From Caryophanales bacterium (GTDB taxonomy: Bacteria; Bacillota_I; Bacilli_A; RF39; UBA660): DNA of 39,599 nt. Shown one piece after another: positions 32,502-39,442 of the stretch. The notes under the pieces were generated by a model. That model was not told where the DNA came from. It searched no databases and worked only from the letters and a program-made list of their open reading frames with translations. Position numbers and translations under genes: made by a program. The stretch spans positions 1 to 39,599 of the forward strand of contig JAEEKZ010000029.1 in assembly GCA_016288635.1 (NCBI GenBank), in the 5' to 3' direction. Position 1 is the stretch's first letter, and every line of letters begins with the position of its first letter.

Positions 32502-32892
32502 TTGTTTTTTTATTATTTCCTTCAAAACTAAGCAATGCATAAATATTTAATAATATATAAGCGCCAAGTATTATGGTACAGAAGTATCCTAATTGCATAT
32601 TTTCATTTATTAATATTTTGTTATACATTACGCAAACAATAAATACTATCGCTTCAAATACTACGTATCCAAATGGGATTATAGAATTTCCATTTAGTGT
32701 TTTTTTCTTTGTTAATATTATTATTGTAAATACAATCACCAAGAATAAGTTAATAATACCCAAATATACCATAGGTGATGCTGGTGTATACATATCATAT
32801 TCGTTATATACATTATATGTATATATGGCTATTATCAAAGATAATAGAAACGCCACATAATATGTAATAGTAAACGTTTTAGCATTATTCAT
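32485..32892 (-). CDS. Four-helix membrane protein of unknown function (135 aa)
   Basis: Four hydrophobic segments (about 7-27, 40-60, 72-92, 100-122) and a basic tail (NNKKTKRTKK). The ATG overlaps the stop of the upstream gene (TAATG), with GGTGAG nearby, so synthesis of the two is coupled. I do not recognise the family. The pairing with a single-pass extracytoplasmic protein suggests that the two may form a membrane complex. Confidence 0.75.
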   Translation of the reverse strand: MNNAKTFTITYYVAFLLSLIIAIYTYNVYNEYDMYTPASPMVYLGIINLFLVIVFTIIILTKKKTLNGNSIIPFGYVVFEAIVFIVCVMYNKILINENMQLGYFCTIILGAYILLNIYALLSFEGNNKKTKRTKK

Positions 32893-33467
32893 TATAGCTC
32901 ACCTTTTTCTCTTTCCATCTCAATTAATTTCGAAATAATCATTAATTCATTTTTTCTTTCAATTTGGTATTCAATGCCTGCTAGGCGTGCGTCTAATACA
33001 TCTCTTGTAAAATAATCTTTTAGATGTAATTCATATTGAAAAACATATTCTTTCATTATTTCATCATCCGGTAATAGAGCAAATGTAAATAGGTAAGGGA
33101 AATTATACTTTTCATTATCTTCTTCAGATATATAACATGCTTCTTTTATTATCGGATAATAACTTAAAATAGAACCTCCTTTATGAACCGCTCCTAAATA
33201 GAAATCTTTTAAACTTATTTCTCCTTGATATGAAGTATCTTCATATTTTTGAATTAATTCTTCAATTTTTTCACGACATGCAGTATTTTTAACATTTTCT
33301 GCTTCTTTACTTAATTCATTAAGTTGAATTATATTCTCTTTAGTATCATGTAATTCAATGCTTTTTACTGCCGTATTATAGTTGAATATCATTAAACAAA
33401 CGACTCCAATCATATATGCAAATAATAGTGTTGCTACAATGGTTTTTAAGTTTATCTTTTCCTTCAT
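32892..33467 (-). CDS. Single-pass membrane protein with extracytoplasmic helical domain (191 aa)
   Basis: One hydrophobic anchor (about 10-30, TLLFAYMIGVVCLMIFNYNT) is followed by a mostly helical, charged domain containing two Cys (KNTACREKI, KEACYISEE). AGGAG lies about nine bases before the ATG. The family is unknown. It is translationally coupled to the four-helix membrane protein downstream and closed by a terminator after that gene. Confidence 0.75.
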   Translation of the reverse strand: MKEKINLKTIVATLLFAYMIGVVCLMIFNYNTAVKSIELHDTKENIIQLNELSKEAENVKNTACREKIEELIQKYEDTSYQGEISLKDFYLGAVHKGGSILSYYPIIKEACYISEEDNEKYNFPYLFTFALLPDDEIMKEYVFQYELHLKDYFTRDVLDARLAGIEYQIERKNELMIISKLIEMEREKGEL

Positions 33468-33553
33468 AAATACGCTCCTATCCTTCTATTTTATTTATAT
33501 CATATATTTCCTCATATTTAAGGGGAAAAACGCTTACTTAACGTAAACTAAAT

Positions 33554-33582
33554 TAAAAAAAATAGTAGGATTCCTCCTACCA
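33554..33582 (-). terminator. Terminator after the zinc-type lipoprotein gene
   Basis: Eight-bp stem (TGGTAGGA/TCCTACTA with one G-U, loop GGAA) followed by eight U residues on the minus strand. Confidence 0.88.
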
Positions 33583-33596
33583 TTTTATTATTCTTT

Positions 33597-33614
33597 TGGA
33601 AACACTTGTTTCCA
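33597..33614 (-). other. Second hairpin just downstream of the zinc-type lipoprotein gene
   Basis: Near-perfect palindrome (GGAAACA/TGTTTCC arms, 2-nt centre) directly after the stop codon and before the main terminator. There is no U-tract of its own, so it may stabilise the 3' end or be a protein site. Confidence 0.45.
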
Positions 33615-33615
33615 T

Positions 33616-34554
33616 TTAATTTAATGCTTCTTTTAGCACTTTTATATTATCATTCATTATATCAATATATGTTATTCCTGATTCGAAATCTTTTTGCAAA
33701 ATATTATGAGCTGATTTAAACTCTAAAACTTTGGCTCCAGTCTCAGAACTTATTGCATTCGCTATTTTACCACTGGAAAGTTCAATATGAAATACCACTG
33801 GAATATGATCTTCTTTAACTTTGTTTATTAAGAATGTTAATGTTTTAGCACTTGCTTCAGTTTGCTCTGAACATCCTGGAAATGCTGCATAATAAGATAA
33901 ATAATATTCATCCACAAAATAACGTAAAGGAAATCTATCGCCAAATATTAGTTCTTTTCTTTTGGAATTTGCTACTATTTCTCTTATTTGAGAATCAATT
34001 ACTAACAATTTATCAACATAATTATTGGCATTTTCTTCATATACTTCTTTATTATCTTTATCTAATTCAATTATTTCATCTTTTATTTTATTAATAATTG
34101 TAACTGCATTCATTGGGCTGGTCCAAATGTGCTCATCATATTCTGTTTCTTCTGATTCTTCTTCTTTTGATTCTTCTTCCATTCCCTCAACTTGTTCTTC
34201 TTCAACGATATTGACTAAATCCATTAATTTTATTATTTTAGTTTTACTTGTATCAACATCATCCAATATATCATCAATCCATTCATCTGATTCTCCGCCA
34301 ACATAAATAAAAATATCGCTATTTTTTATGTCTTTTATATCTTGCGGTGTAGGTTCAAAATCATGCATTTCTGATCCAGGCTTTAATAACATCTTTATAT
34401 TCGCTTTATCTTTAGCTATTGCCCTTGCAAAATCATATCCAGGAAAGCTTGTTGTTCGTATTATTAATTTATTCGCAACAATTTCATCATTATTGCATCC
34501 AGTTAATAATACTATTCCAATTATTATAAGTACTACTGTTAGTATTTTTTTCAT
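33616..34554 (-). CDS. Zinc/manganese-type ABC solute-binding lipoprotein (ZnuA-like), orphan
   Basis: Protein of 312 aa with a lipoprotein signal (IGIVLLTGC, lipidated Cys about 20). Cluster A-I features include GSEMHDFEPTPQDI (His 64), DEHIWTSP (His 142), GDRFPLRYFVDEYYLSYYAA and LEFKSAHNI (His 283). It is the Firmicutes subgroup with DRFPxRY where classical ZnuA has HxxF. The loop normally rich in His is instead Glu-rich (about 117-140), with EEESKEEESEETEYDEH. No ABC permease or ATPase genes accompany it. GAGGAG precedes the ATG, and a perfect palindrome lies over the predicted transcription start, suggesting repression by a metal sensor. Confidence 0.88.
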   Translation of the reverse strand: MKKILTVVLIIIGIVLLTGCNNDEIVANKLIIRTTSFPGYDFARAIAKDKANIKMLLKPGSEMHDFEPTPQDIKDIKNSDIFIYVGGESDEWIDDILDDVDTSKTKIIKLMDLVNIVEEEQVEGMEEESKEEESEETEYDEHIWTSPMNAVTIINKIKDEIIELDKDNKEVYEENANNYVDKLLVIDSQIREIVANSKRKELIFGDRFPLRYFVDEYYLSYYAAFPGCSEQTEASAKTLTFLINKVKEDHIPVVFHIELSSGKIANAISSETGAKVLEFKSAHNILQKDFESGITYIDIMNDNIKVLKEALN

Positions 34555-34565
34555 ATTTTCTCCTC

Positions 34566-34588
34566 AATTTGAAAAAGATTTTCAAATT
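34566..34588 (-). promoter_or_regulatory. Perfect palindrome at the start of the zinc-type lipoprotein transcript (candidate metal-sensor operator)
   Basis: Ten-bp arms AATTTGAAAA and TTTTCAAATT with a 3-bp centre, perfectly symmetric, starting 2 bp after the -10 hexamer and ending just before the ribosome-binding site. A repressor bound here would block initiation. It could alternatively form an mRNA hairpin that hides the Shine-Dalgarno. Confidence 0.55.
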
Positions 34589-34590
34589 CA

Positions 34591-34605
34591 ATTATACACC
34601 TTTTT
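34591..34605 (-). promoter_or_regulatory. Promoter of the zinc-type lipoprotein gene (shared 15-bp element)
   Basis: The minus strand reads AAAAAGGTGTATAAT with a perfect -10 hexamer at 34591-34596. It is identical to the element before the Cys-rich gene at 2629-2643. A weak -35 (TTGTAT, 16-bp spacer) is possible. Confidence 0.6.
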
Positions 34606-34619
34606 TCAACTAATACAAT

Positions 34620-34641
34620 AAAAAACTCGCATATTTGCGAG
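34620..34641 (-). terminator. Terminator after the 406-aa XRE regulator
   Basis: Six-bp GC-containing stem CTCGCA/TGCGAG with a 4-nt loop and six U residues on the minus strand. Confidence 0.85.
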
Positions 34642-34646
34642 ATTTC

Positions 34647-35867
34647 TTATTCTCCATAGTTTGGTTTAGCGCATTCAAATAAATCAACATTTATAGACTC
34701 TAACAGTTCTTTTAAATGCCTATTATTAGAGTCAGTAATAAATTCGTGATCTTTACCAGATCTTATTATATATTCTGGTAAATTATCGCTAGTATATGTT
34801 CTTAAATTGGCATCTATACTATGTCTTACTATTTCTATAACATCATAATCATATGTTCCTTCAACTGACTTTGTATATTGTAATATTAAAGTGCATGCTA
34901 CACCTGGTTTACAAGCTTTATATTCCGTATATAACTTATATTTATTGTTCTTAAAAATAGTTAAAACAACAGGAATATTACATTTACTTTTTTTATATTC
35001 AACTGAAAATATTACATCGTTGTATGCTAAATCTTCAATTGTAATCTTGCCCATATCTAGATTCAAATAATCATAATAAATATTCTTTTTTTCTTCAACT
35101 TCGTTATACAATTTGTTTATATTTTTATCTGTATTAAAATTCAATACTTGATATTGTATTATGCCTGGGAACATCTCTTTAATAGAAGGAATATATCTAT
35201 TTCCATCTTTAGGATATTGAATATCTTGTAATTTATTATCTTTAAAAATAGCTTTAATAGGCATAGATGCTCCAGACGATATTGCTAAAGCCCCACCATA
35301 CTCTTCCTTTTCAATGTAATAACTCTGATTAAATATCCACAGATATACATATTTATAATTATTCTTTTCTTCTATTCCAAATCCATGATAACTGTAGAAC
35401 ACATTAAAATCTTTTTCTTTAGAGTCTGGATTTTCTTTAAATTGTTTTTCTCTAATAAAATTGATTACTTCTTCATATAAATAGTCTGAATCATTTACCA
35501 AATTTACTTTTAATTTTTTATTATAATAAACTGTTCCTAGAATGATTATTACAAATATTATTGATATTATTACTAGTATTAATTTTGAAGTATGTTTTAT
35601 TTTTTCTTTTTCTTTCAAAGTTGTAATGATAGCTTTTTCTTTTGCTTCATCACTATTATCTTTCTCACCATTAATTAGTTCCTCAATGTTCATATCTAAT
35701 TCCTTACATAATTTTTTATATAATGACACATCAGGAAAACTCAATCCTCTTTCCCATTTACTTACTGCATTGATACTAACACCTAATTTTTCGGCAAGCT
35801 GCTCTTGTGTCATATTCTTTTCTTTCCTAAGCTTAGCAATAAATTTTCCGCTTTTTTCTTGATTCAT
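34647..35867 (-). CDS. Membrane-anchored XRE-family transcriptional regulator (406 aa)
   Basis: An N-terminal XRE helix-turn-helix (about 8-62, MTQEQLAEKLGVSINAVSKW then ERGLSFPDVSL) is followed by a charged linker, one membrane helix (about 96-117, LILVIISIIFVIIILGTVYY) and a ~285-residue predicted outer domain. It is a larger paralogue of the regulator at 2649-3350. GGGAG precedes the ATG. A 6-1-6 palindrome (ATGATA/TATCAT) at 35886-35898 overlaps the likely -10 region and could be an autoregulatory site. The zinc-type lipoprotein gene follows immediately downstream with its own promoter. Confidence 0.85.
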   Translation of the reverse strand: MNQEKSGKFIAKLRKEKNMTQEQLAEKLGVSINAVSKWERGLSFPDVSLYKKLCKELDMNIEELINGEKDNSDEAKEKAIITTLKEKEKIKHTSKLILVIISIIFVIIILGTVYYNKKLKVNLVNDSDYLYEEVINFIREKQFKENPDSKEKDFNVFYSYHGFGIEEKNNYKYVYLWIFNQSYYIEKEEYGGALAISSGASMPIKAIFKDNKLQDIQYPKDGNRYIPSIKEMFPGIIQYQVLNFNTDKNINKLYNEVEEKKNIYYDYLNLDMGKITIEDLAYNDVIFSVEYKKSKCNIPVVLTIFKNNKYKLYTEYKACKPGVACTLILQYTKSVEGTYDYDVIEIVRHSIDANLRTYTSDNLPEYIIRSGKDHEFITDSNNRHLKELLESINVDLFECAKPNYGE

Positions 35868-35954
35868 TTTCTCACTCCCTTTGAAATGATATTATCATCA
35901 TTGTAAGTTTAAATACACACACTGTTGGTTTAATTACATAGTTATTCTATCATG

Positions 35955-35980
35955 AAAAAAGTAGATATTTCTATCTACTT
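35955..35980 (-). terminator. Terminator after the methyltransferase-HD gene
   Basis: Nine-bp stem AAGTAGATA/TATCTACTT with a GAAA loop and six U residues on the minus strand. Confidence 0.88.
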
Positions 35981-37286
35981 ATATTTCACCTTTCTTTTTT
36001 AAATCCTCGATATATTCTTTTTGAGTTTTAATAAATTTATCTTTATCCTTTAACAATTTTCTAATATCTTTTAAAAATTGTTCATATTTCGCATCTTTAA
36101 AATAGAATTTAGCATAACCATCCTCGCCAAATTTTTTTGTTAATACATCATGAGCTCTTAAAAAGAGTTCCTCATCTGTTGCTTCCGGATTAAGTTTCTT
36201 ACCATATGTATATGTTCGTTTTAAGCATAATTCAACCTTGTTGTTTCTATCTGCAGAAGAAACAATTCTTCCGTATATACTTCTAGGATCTTCTTTTGCT
36301 GATGCTCTATGATCTTCAATAGCTTCCTTAATTATCATTCTTTCACTATCATTAAAGAATTTCTTCAATTCTTCATCTTTAAACATCATATCTGCTGAAA
36401 TGATTTCGTGGGTTTTGGAATCTATGTGATGTCCTATATCATGATAAGCCGCAATGGTATAAACCATATCTGGATTAACATCTAGATTATTTTCTTTAAC
36501 CAATTCAAAACTTCTATCAATAACGTCTTTAATATGATTTATATCATGACCTTTTTCATTTTTTTCATATTCAGGTAATACATTATTCTCAATATAATTT
36601 TTTAATTCTTTATTTATTTCCATTTTGTTCTCCTTTTTTAATACATATACTAACCATTTAATTCCATTTTCTGCGATTATATTATGTGAATCTATTATTT
36701 TAAAATTTGTCTTAGCGATTATTTTATCTAGGTCTTCCTTAGAGTAATAATTAAAATAACGATCTTTACCTAAATGATATACATCTGGAAAATCTACCCA
36801 TTCATTATCAACTTTTTTGCATTCTCTATTAATAACATTGAAAATGAATATACCGTTATTATTTAAAGAATCATAACTTCTTTTTAGTGCTTTTAATGAA
36901 TCCCTTTTTGTGAAGTGAACAAATACTCTCCAACAAAATATTATTGAATATTGTTTATCAAATTCATCATTTAAAATATTAAATTTGATTGGTTCTAATC
37001 CATTTTTTCTTATTTCTTTAAGAAAATCATCTGCGATGTCACTAGCAGTAATTTCATATCCTAGTTTTTGAATATATTTAGCTAGCTTTCCATCAGCAGA
37101 TCCCACTTCTAATACTTTACTTCCTTTAGGTATTGTTTTAAAAGTTTCTTTTATAAAATCGTGTACTACTTTTTCAGCCCTAATTGCGTTTTCTTTATAT
37201 GTTTCATTTGCAAGTTTAGTACTTGCTAAATAATTCTTAGCGACCTTTTGATATGCCGCTAATGTTTTTTTATTTTGAATACTCAT
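35979..37286 (-). CDS. Fusion of SAM-dependent methyltransferase and HD-domain phosphohydrolase (435 aa)
   Basis: Residues 1-220 are a class I methyltransferase: motif I VLEVGSADGKLAKYI (58-72), an acidic strand end TASDIADD (80-87) and a motif IV/V region SIIFCWRVFVHF. Residues 222-435 are an HD domain with GHDINHIKDV (His), AAYHDIGHHID (HD) and AIEDHRAS, then IVSSADRN (Asp), a complete metal site. Met222 at 36623 is preceded by a full Shine-Dalgarno (AAGGAG, 6-nt spacer) inside the reading frame, so the HD protein may also be made alone (214 aa). The main start has AGGAG upstream, overlapping the stop of the TfoX-N gene. Substrates unknown. Confidence 0.85.
   Translation of the reverse strand: MSIQNKKTLAAYQKVAKNYLASTKLANETYKENAIRAEKVVHDFIKETFKTIPKGSKVLEVGSADGKLAKYIQKLGYEITASDIADDFLKEIRKNGLEPIKFNILNDEFDKQYSIIFCWRVFVHFTKRDSLKALKRSYDSLNNNGIFIFNVINRECKKVDNEWVDFPDVYHLGKDRYFNYYSKEDLDKIIAKTNFKIIDSHNIIAENGIKWLVYVLKKENKMEINKELKNYIENNVLPEYEKNEKGHDINHIKDVIDRSFELVKENNLDVNPDMVYTIAAYHDIGHHIDSKTHEIISADMMFKDEELKKFFNDSERMIIKEAIEDHRASAKEDPRSIYGRIVSSADRNNKVELCLKRTYTYGKKLNPEATDEELFLRAHDVLTKKFGEDGYAKFYFKDAKYEQFLKDIRKLLKDKDKFIKTQKEYIEDLKKKGEI
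36624..36635 (-). promoter_or_regulatory. Internal ribosome-binding site before the HD domain
   Basis: AAGGAG (36630-36635) six bases upstream of in-frame ATG 36623, in the linker between the methyltransferase and HD domains. It encodes KEN of the linker when read through. Confidence 0.65.
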
Positions 37287-37288
37287 AT

Positions 37289-37591
37289 TTACTCCTGTTT
37301 CTTGTTTAGTCCATCACAGGTATCTAATACTATGTCTTTCAGTAAATCTTGGCTATCGACATCTTCTACAAAATACATGGGTTTAGCATTAGTATATGGA
37401 ATAACTTCTTGCATATCATATTTTTTATTATTATCTACAATTTTAACAAGTAATCTATCATCATATATTCCACCAAATAATAGGCCGTTGTAATATAACA
37501 AATATTCTCCCATCATAGATCTACAAGTTATATTATCCAATATATTTAATTGTTCTATAATAAAGTCTCTATATTCTTTTGTCGTTGCCAT
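37289..37591 (-). CDS. TfoX N-terminal-domain protein (100 aa)
   Basis: Short protein with the TfoX-N pattern: YRDFIIEQLNILDNITCRSM then MGEYLLYYNGLLFGGIYDDR and the end AKPMYFVEDVDSQDLLKDIV. In proteobacteria TfoX/Sxy governs competence through separate N and C domains. Stand-alone N domains in Firmicutes are common and of unknown function, so no competence role is claimed. AGGAG precedes the ATG. It lies 9 bp after the RBBP9-like gene, and its stop overlaps the next gene's ribosome-binding site. Confidence 0.88.
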   Translation of the reverse strand: MATTKEYRDFIIEQLNILDNITCRSMMGEYLLYYNGLLFGGIYDDRLLVKIVDNNKKYDMQEVIPYTNAKPMYFVEDVDSQDLLKDIVLDTCDGLNKKQE

Positions 37592-37600
37592 AATATACTC

Positions 37601-38164
37601 CTACTTATGGCTTAATAGTTCTTTAAACTCTGTATAATTTGACTCTGAGTTTAAATGACAACCATTGTGAATACAATGTTGTTCAGTAGCAATAGTATCA
37701 GCAAATTCTTTTTCAACATCGTGTCTTACATATGGATCATTATCAGAATAGTAACATACGATTTCATTACAAAATTGCTTTATGTCTTCTAGATTATCAA
37801 AGTACATACTTTCATTAACGGCATCATATTCTTCATTTATTCCTAAGTAGTTATTAAAACCACATACAAAGACTAATCTTTTTACTTTAATATTATTATC
37901 TACTAGAAATTTGCAAACAAAAATTGGTGCAATTGAATGAGCATATATAATGGTATTTTCATTTATAAGCCCCGCTTCAATATATACTTTTAATAATTTT
38001 GACCAGTTATTATAATTCTGATATCCAACTCCAGTAGGAAAATCTGGTGTATATACTTCTAAATTGTCTTTTTCTAATTCTTTTCTTAACCATGGTATCC
38101 AATTAACAAATGGACTGCCAAAACTTCCATGTACCAATAAATAATTATTTTTTATATGAATCAT
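37601..38164 (-). CDS. RBBP9/YdeN-family serine hydrolase (alpha/beta fold)
   Basis: Protein of 187 aa. It opens with NYLLVHGSFGSPFVNWIPWL (oxyanion HG motif) and carries the nucleophile elbow YAHSIAP, an acidic residue in YYSDNDPYV and the catalytic His in IHNGCHLN. These match the small RBBP9-like hydrolases, whose bacterial substrates are unknown. The ATG directly abuts AGGAG with no spacer, and a -10 hexamer (TATAAT) lies about 10 bp upstream, so the leader is unusually short. It is the first gene of a three-gene transcript. Confidence 0.87.
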   Translation of the reverse strand: MIHIKNNYLLVHGSFGSPFVNWIPWLRKELEKDNLEVYTPDFPTGVGYQNYNNWSKLLKVYIEAGLINENTIIYAHSIAPIFVCKFLVDNNIKVKRLVFVCGFNNYLGINEEYDAVNESMYFDNLEDIKQFCNEIVCYYSDNDPYVRHDVEKEFADTIATEQHCIHNGCHLNSESNYTEFKELLSHK

Positions 38165-38186
38165 CTCCTAATGTTATTATATCATG

Positions 38187-38214
38187 AAAAAAGGTATCTT
38201 CATGATACCTTTTT
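38187..38214 (-). terminator. Terminator after the CPWC lipoprotein gene
   Basis: Ten-bp stem AAAAGGTATC/GATACCTTTT with a 5-nt loop and U-run on the minus strand. Confidence 0.88.
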
Positions 38215-38215
38215 A

Positions 38216-38896
38216 TTAATTATATTTAGAGAAGAAGTCATTAAAGATTTTTTGTTCGTCTTTGATTATTTCTTCAGTTAATTCTCCATTGTATTCTGTT
38301 TGTTTTTCAGAAATACCTTCTATTAATTCTTTTGCTTGTCCGCCTTCAACTGCCACAAAATTAGGTAAGAATATTCTTTTTTCATTAGTACTGATTGAAT
38401 TTCCTTCAGAATCTTTTAATGTATATTCTCCTAAAACTTCATCAAGGTATTCAAGTAATTTCGTATATGCTTTAGATCCTTCTTTGTCTAAAACAGGTTG
38501 GTTGTTTTCATCTAATTTATATACATCTCTTATTAATTCCTCATGGAAATCTTTCCAGAAACGTACATAATAAATTTTTTTAATATTATTTTCTTTAGCA
38601 GATTTAATTGCTTGTTCAATTATACTTCTACACCATGGACATTGTGGATCTCCAAAGTATACAATGAAGTCTTCTTCATTTTCAAACATTTCCACTATAT
38701 CGCTATCAGTAGCAAATACAAATGGATTCTTTTCATCTATTGATAATGTTCTATATTCAAAATAATCATTCTTTTTTCCGTTAAAGCTTTCATATTCCTC
38801 TTTAAATTTTAATGCATCTTCATTTTGATTTTTACATCCTGTTACACCTATAACTACAAATGCTAATAATATAAATAATAATATTTTCTTTTTCAT
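38216..38896 (-). CDS. Thioredoxin-like lipoprotein with CPWC motif
   Basis: Protein of 226 aa with a lipoprotein signal (FVVIGVTGC, Cys 21) and a thioredoxin-like core FIVYFGDPQCPWCRSIIEQA (Cys 86 and 89). It should sit on the outer face of the membrane and exchange disulphides or electrons. The remainder, about 130-200, is more divergent and includes LPNFVAVEGGQAKELIEG, a thioredoxin-like strand-helix with a Pro near the cis-Pro position. GGAAGG precedes the ATG. It forms a one-gene transcript. The redox partner (CcdA- or DsbD-like) is not in the window. Confidence 0.88.
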   Translation of the reverse strand: MKKKILLFILLAFVVIGVTGCKNQNEDALKFKEEYESFNGKKNDYFEYRTLSIDEKNPFVFATDSDIVEMFENEEDFIVYFGDPQCPWCRSIIEQAIKSAKENNIKKIYYVRFWKDFHEELIRDVYKLDENNQPVLDKEGSKAYTKLLEYLDEVLGEYTLKDSEGNSISTNEKRIFLPNFVAVEGGQAKELIEGISEKQTEYNGELTEEIIKDEQKIFNDFFSKYN

Positions 38897-39008
38897 AAAA
38901 TTTCCTTCCTTTCACAATAACTATTTTACAAAAAATCAAAAAAATTGTATATATATTTTAACTTGATTTTTTTAATTATCGCTTGATTTATTATAATTTT
39001 TTGCTTTG

Positions 39009-39030
39009 AAAAAAAGGCTTTATCGCCTTT
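39009..39030 (-). terminator. Terminator after the PNPOx-like gene
   Basis: Six-bp stem AAAGGC/GCCTTT with a 6-nt loop and seven U residues on the minus strand. Confidence 0.8.
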
Positions 39031-39035
39031 ATCTT

Positions 39036-39428
39036 TTAAAATTCAATTATTCTAGGGGGTTCTGTAAATGATGAAACAACTGCCGTTGCAGATTCAAAAT
39101 ATAATACTGCCGTATTATCATCATTTTCATCGTACATTCCTCTTAAGCTAGGATTTTTGTCTAGCATATCTTTTTTAGCTTCAATTCTATCATCTAATAC
39201 CAATTTCCCAGATATTCTTATCCACTTACCATCTTTAAATGCACATATTTCGACGTTAGGATTTGTTACAATTTGTTTATATACGTCTTTGCTCTTTCCT
39301 GTTTGTATATATAGATGATTATCAAAAATCTCAGCTGTACCAAATGGTCTTACTCTTGGTTGTTCTCCATCCATTGTAGCTAAATAATATACTCCACATT
39401 CTTTTAAAAACTCTTGAACTTCTTTCAT
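39036..39428 (-). CDS. Pyridoxamine 5'-phosphate oxidase-fold flavoprotein
   Basis: Protein of 130 aa with the split-barrel flavin fold: YYLATMDGEQPRVRPFGTAE near the N-terminus, LYIQTGKSKDVYKQI, NPNVEICAFKDGKWIRISGK and a C-terminal AVVSSFTEPPRIIEF. These small PNPOx-like proteins bind FMN or F420 and are often annotated as nitroimidazole-resistance-like; the real substrate is usually unknown. GGAG lies five bases before the ATG, 14 bp after the stop of the partial gene upstream. Confidence 0.9.
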   Translation of the reverse strand: MKEVQEFLKECGVYYLATMDGEQPRVRPFGTAEIFDNHLYIQTGKSKDVYKQIVTNPNVEICAFKDGKWIRISGKLVLDDRIEAKKDMLDKNPSLRGMYDENDDNTAVLYFESATAVVSSFTEPPRIIEF

Positions 39429-39442
39429 TTTTTCTCCACTTA

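Noticed and set aside
33534-33551. TTACGTTAAGTAAG-like partial symmetry upstream of the 191-aa membrane protein gene
   Set aside because: It is imperfect, AT-rich and has no matching copy elsewhere in the window; likely chance.
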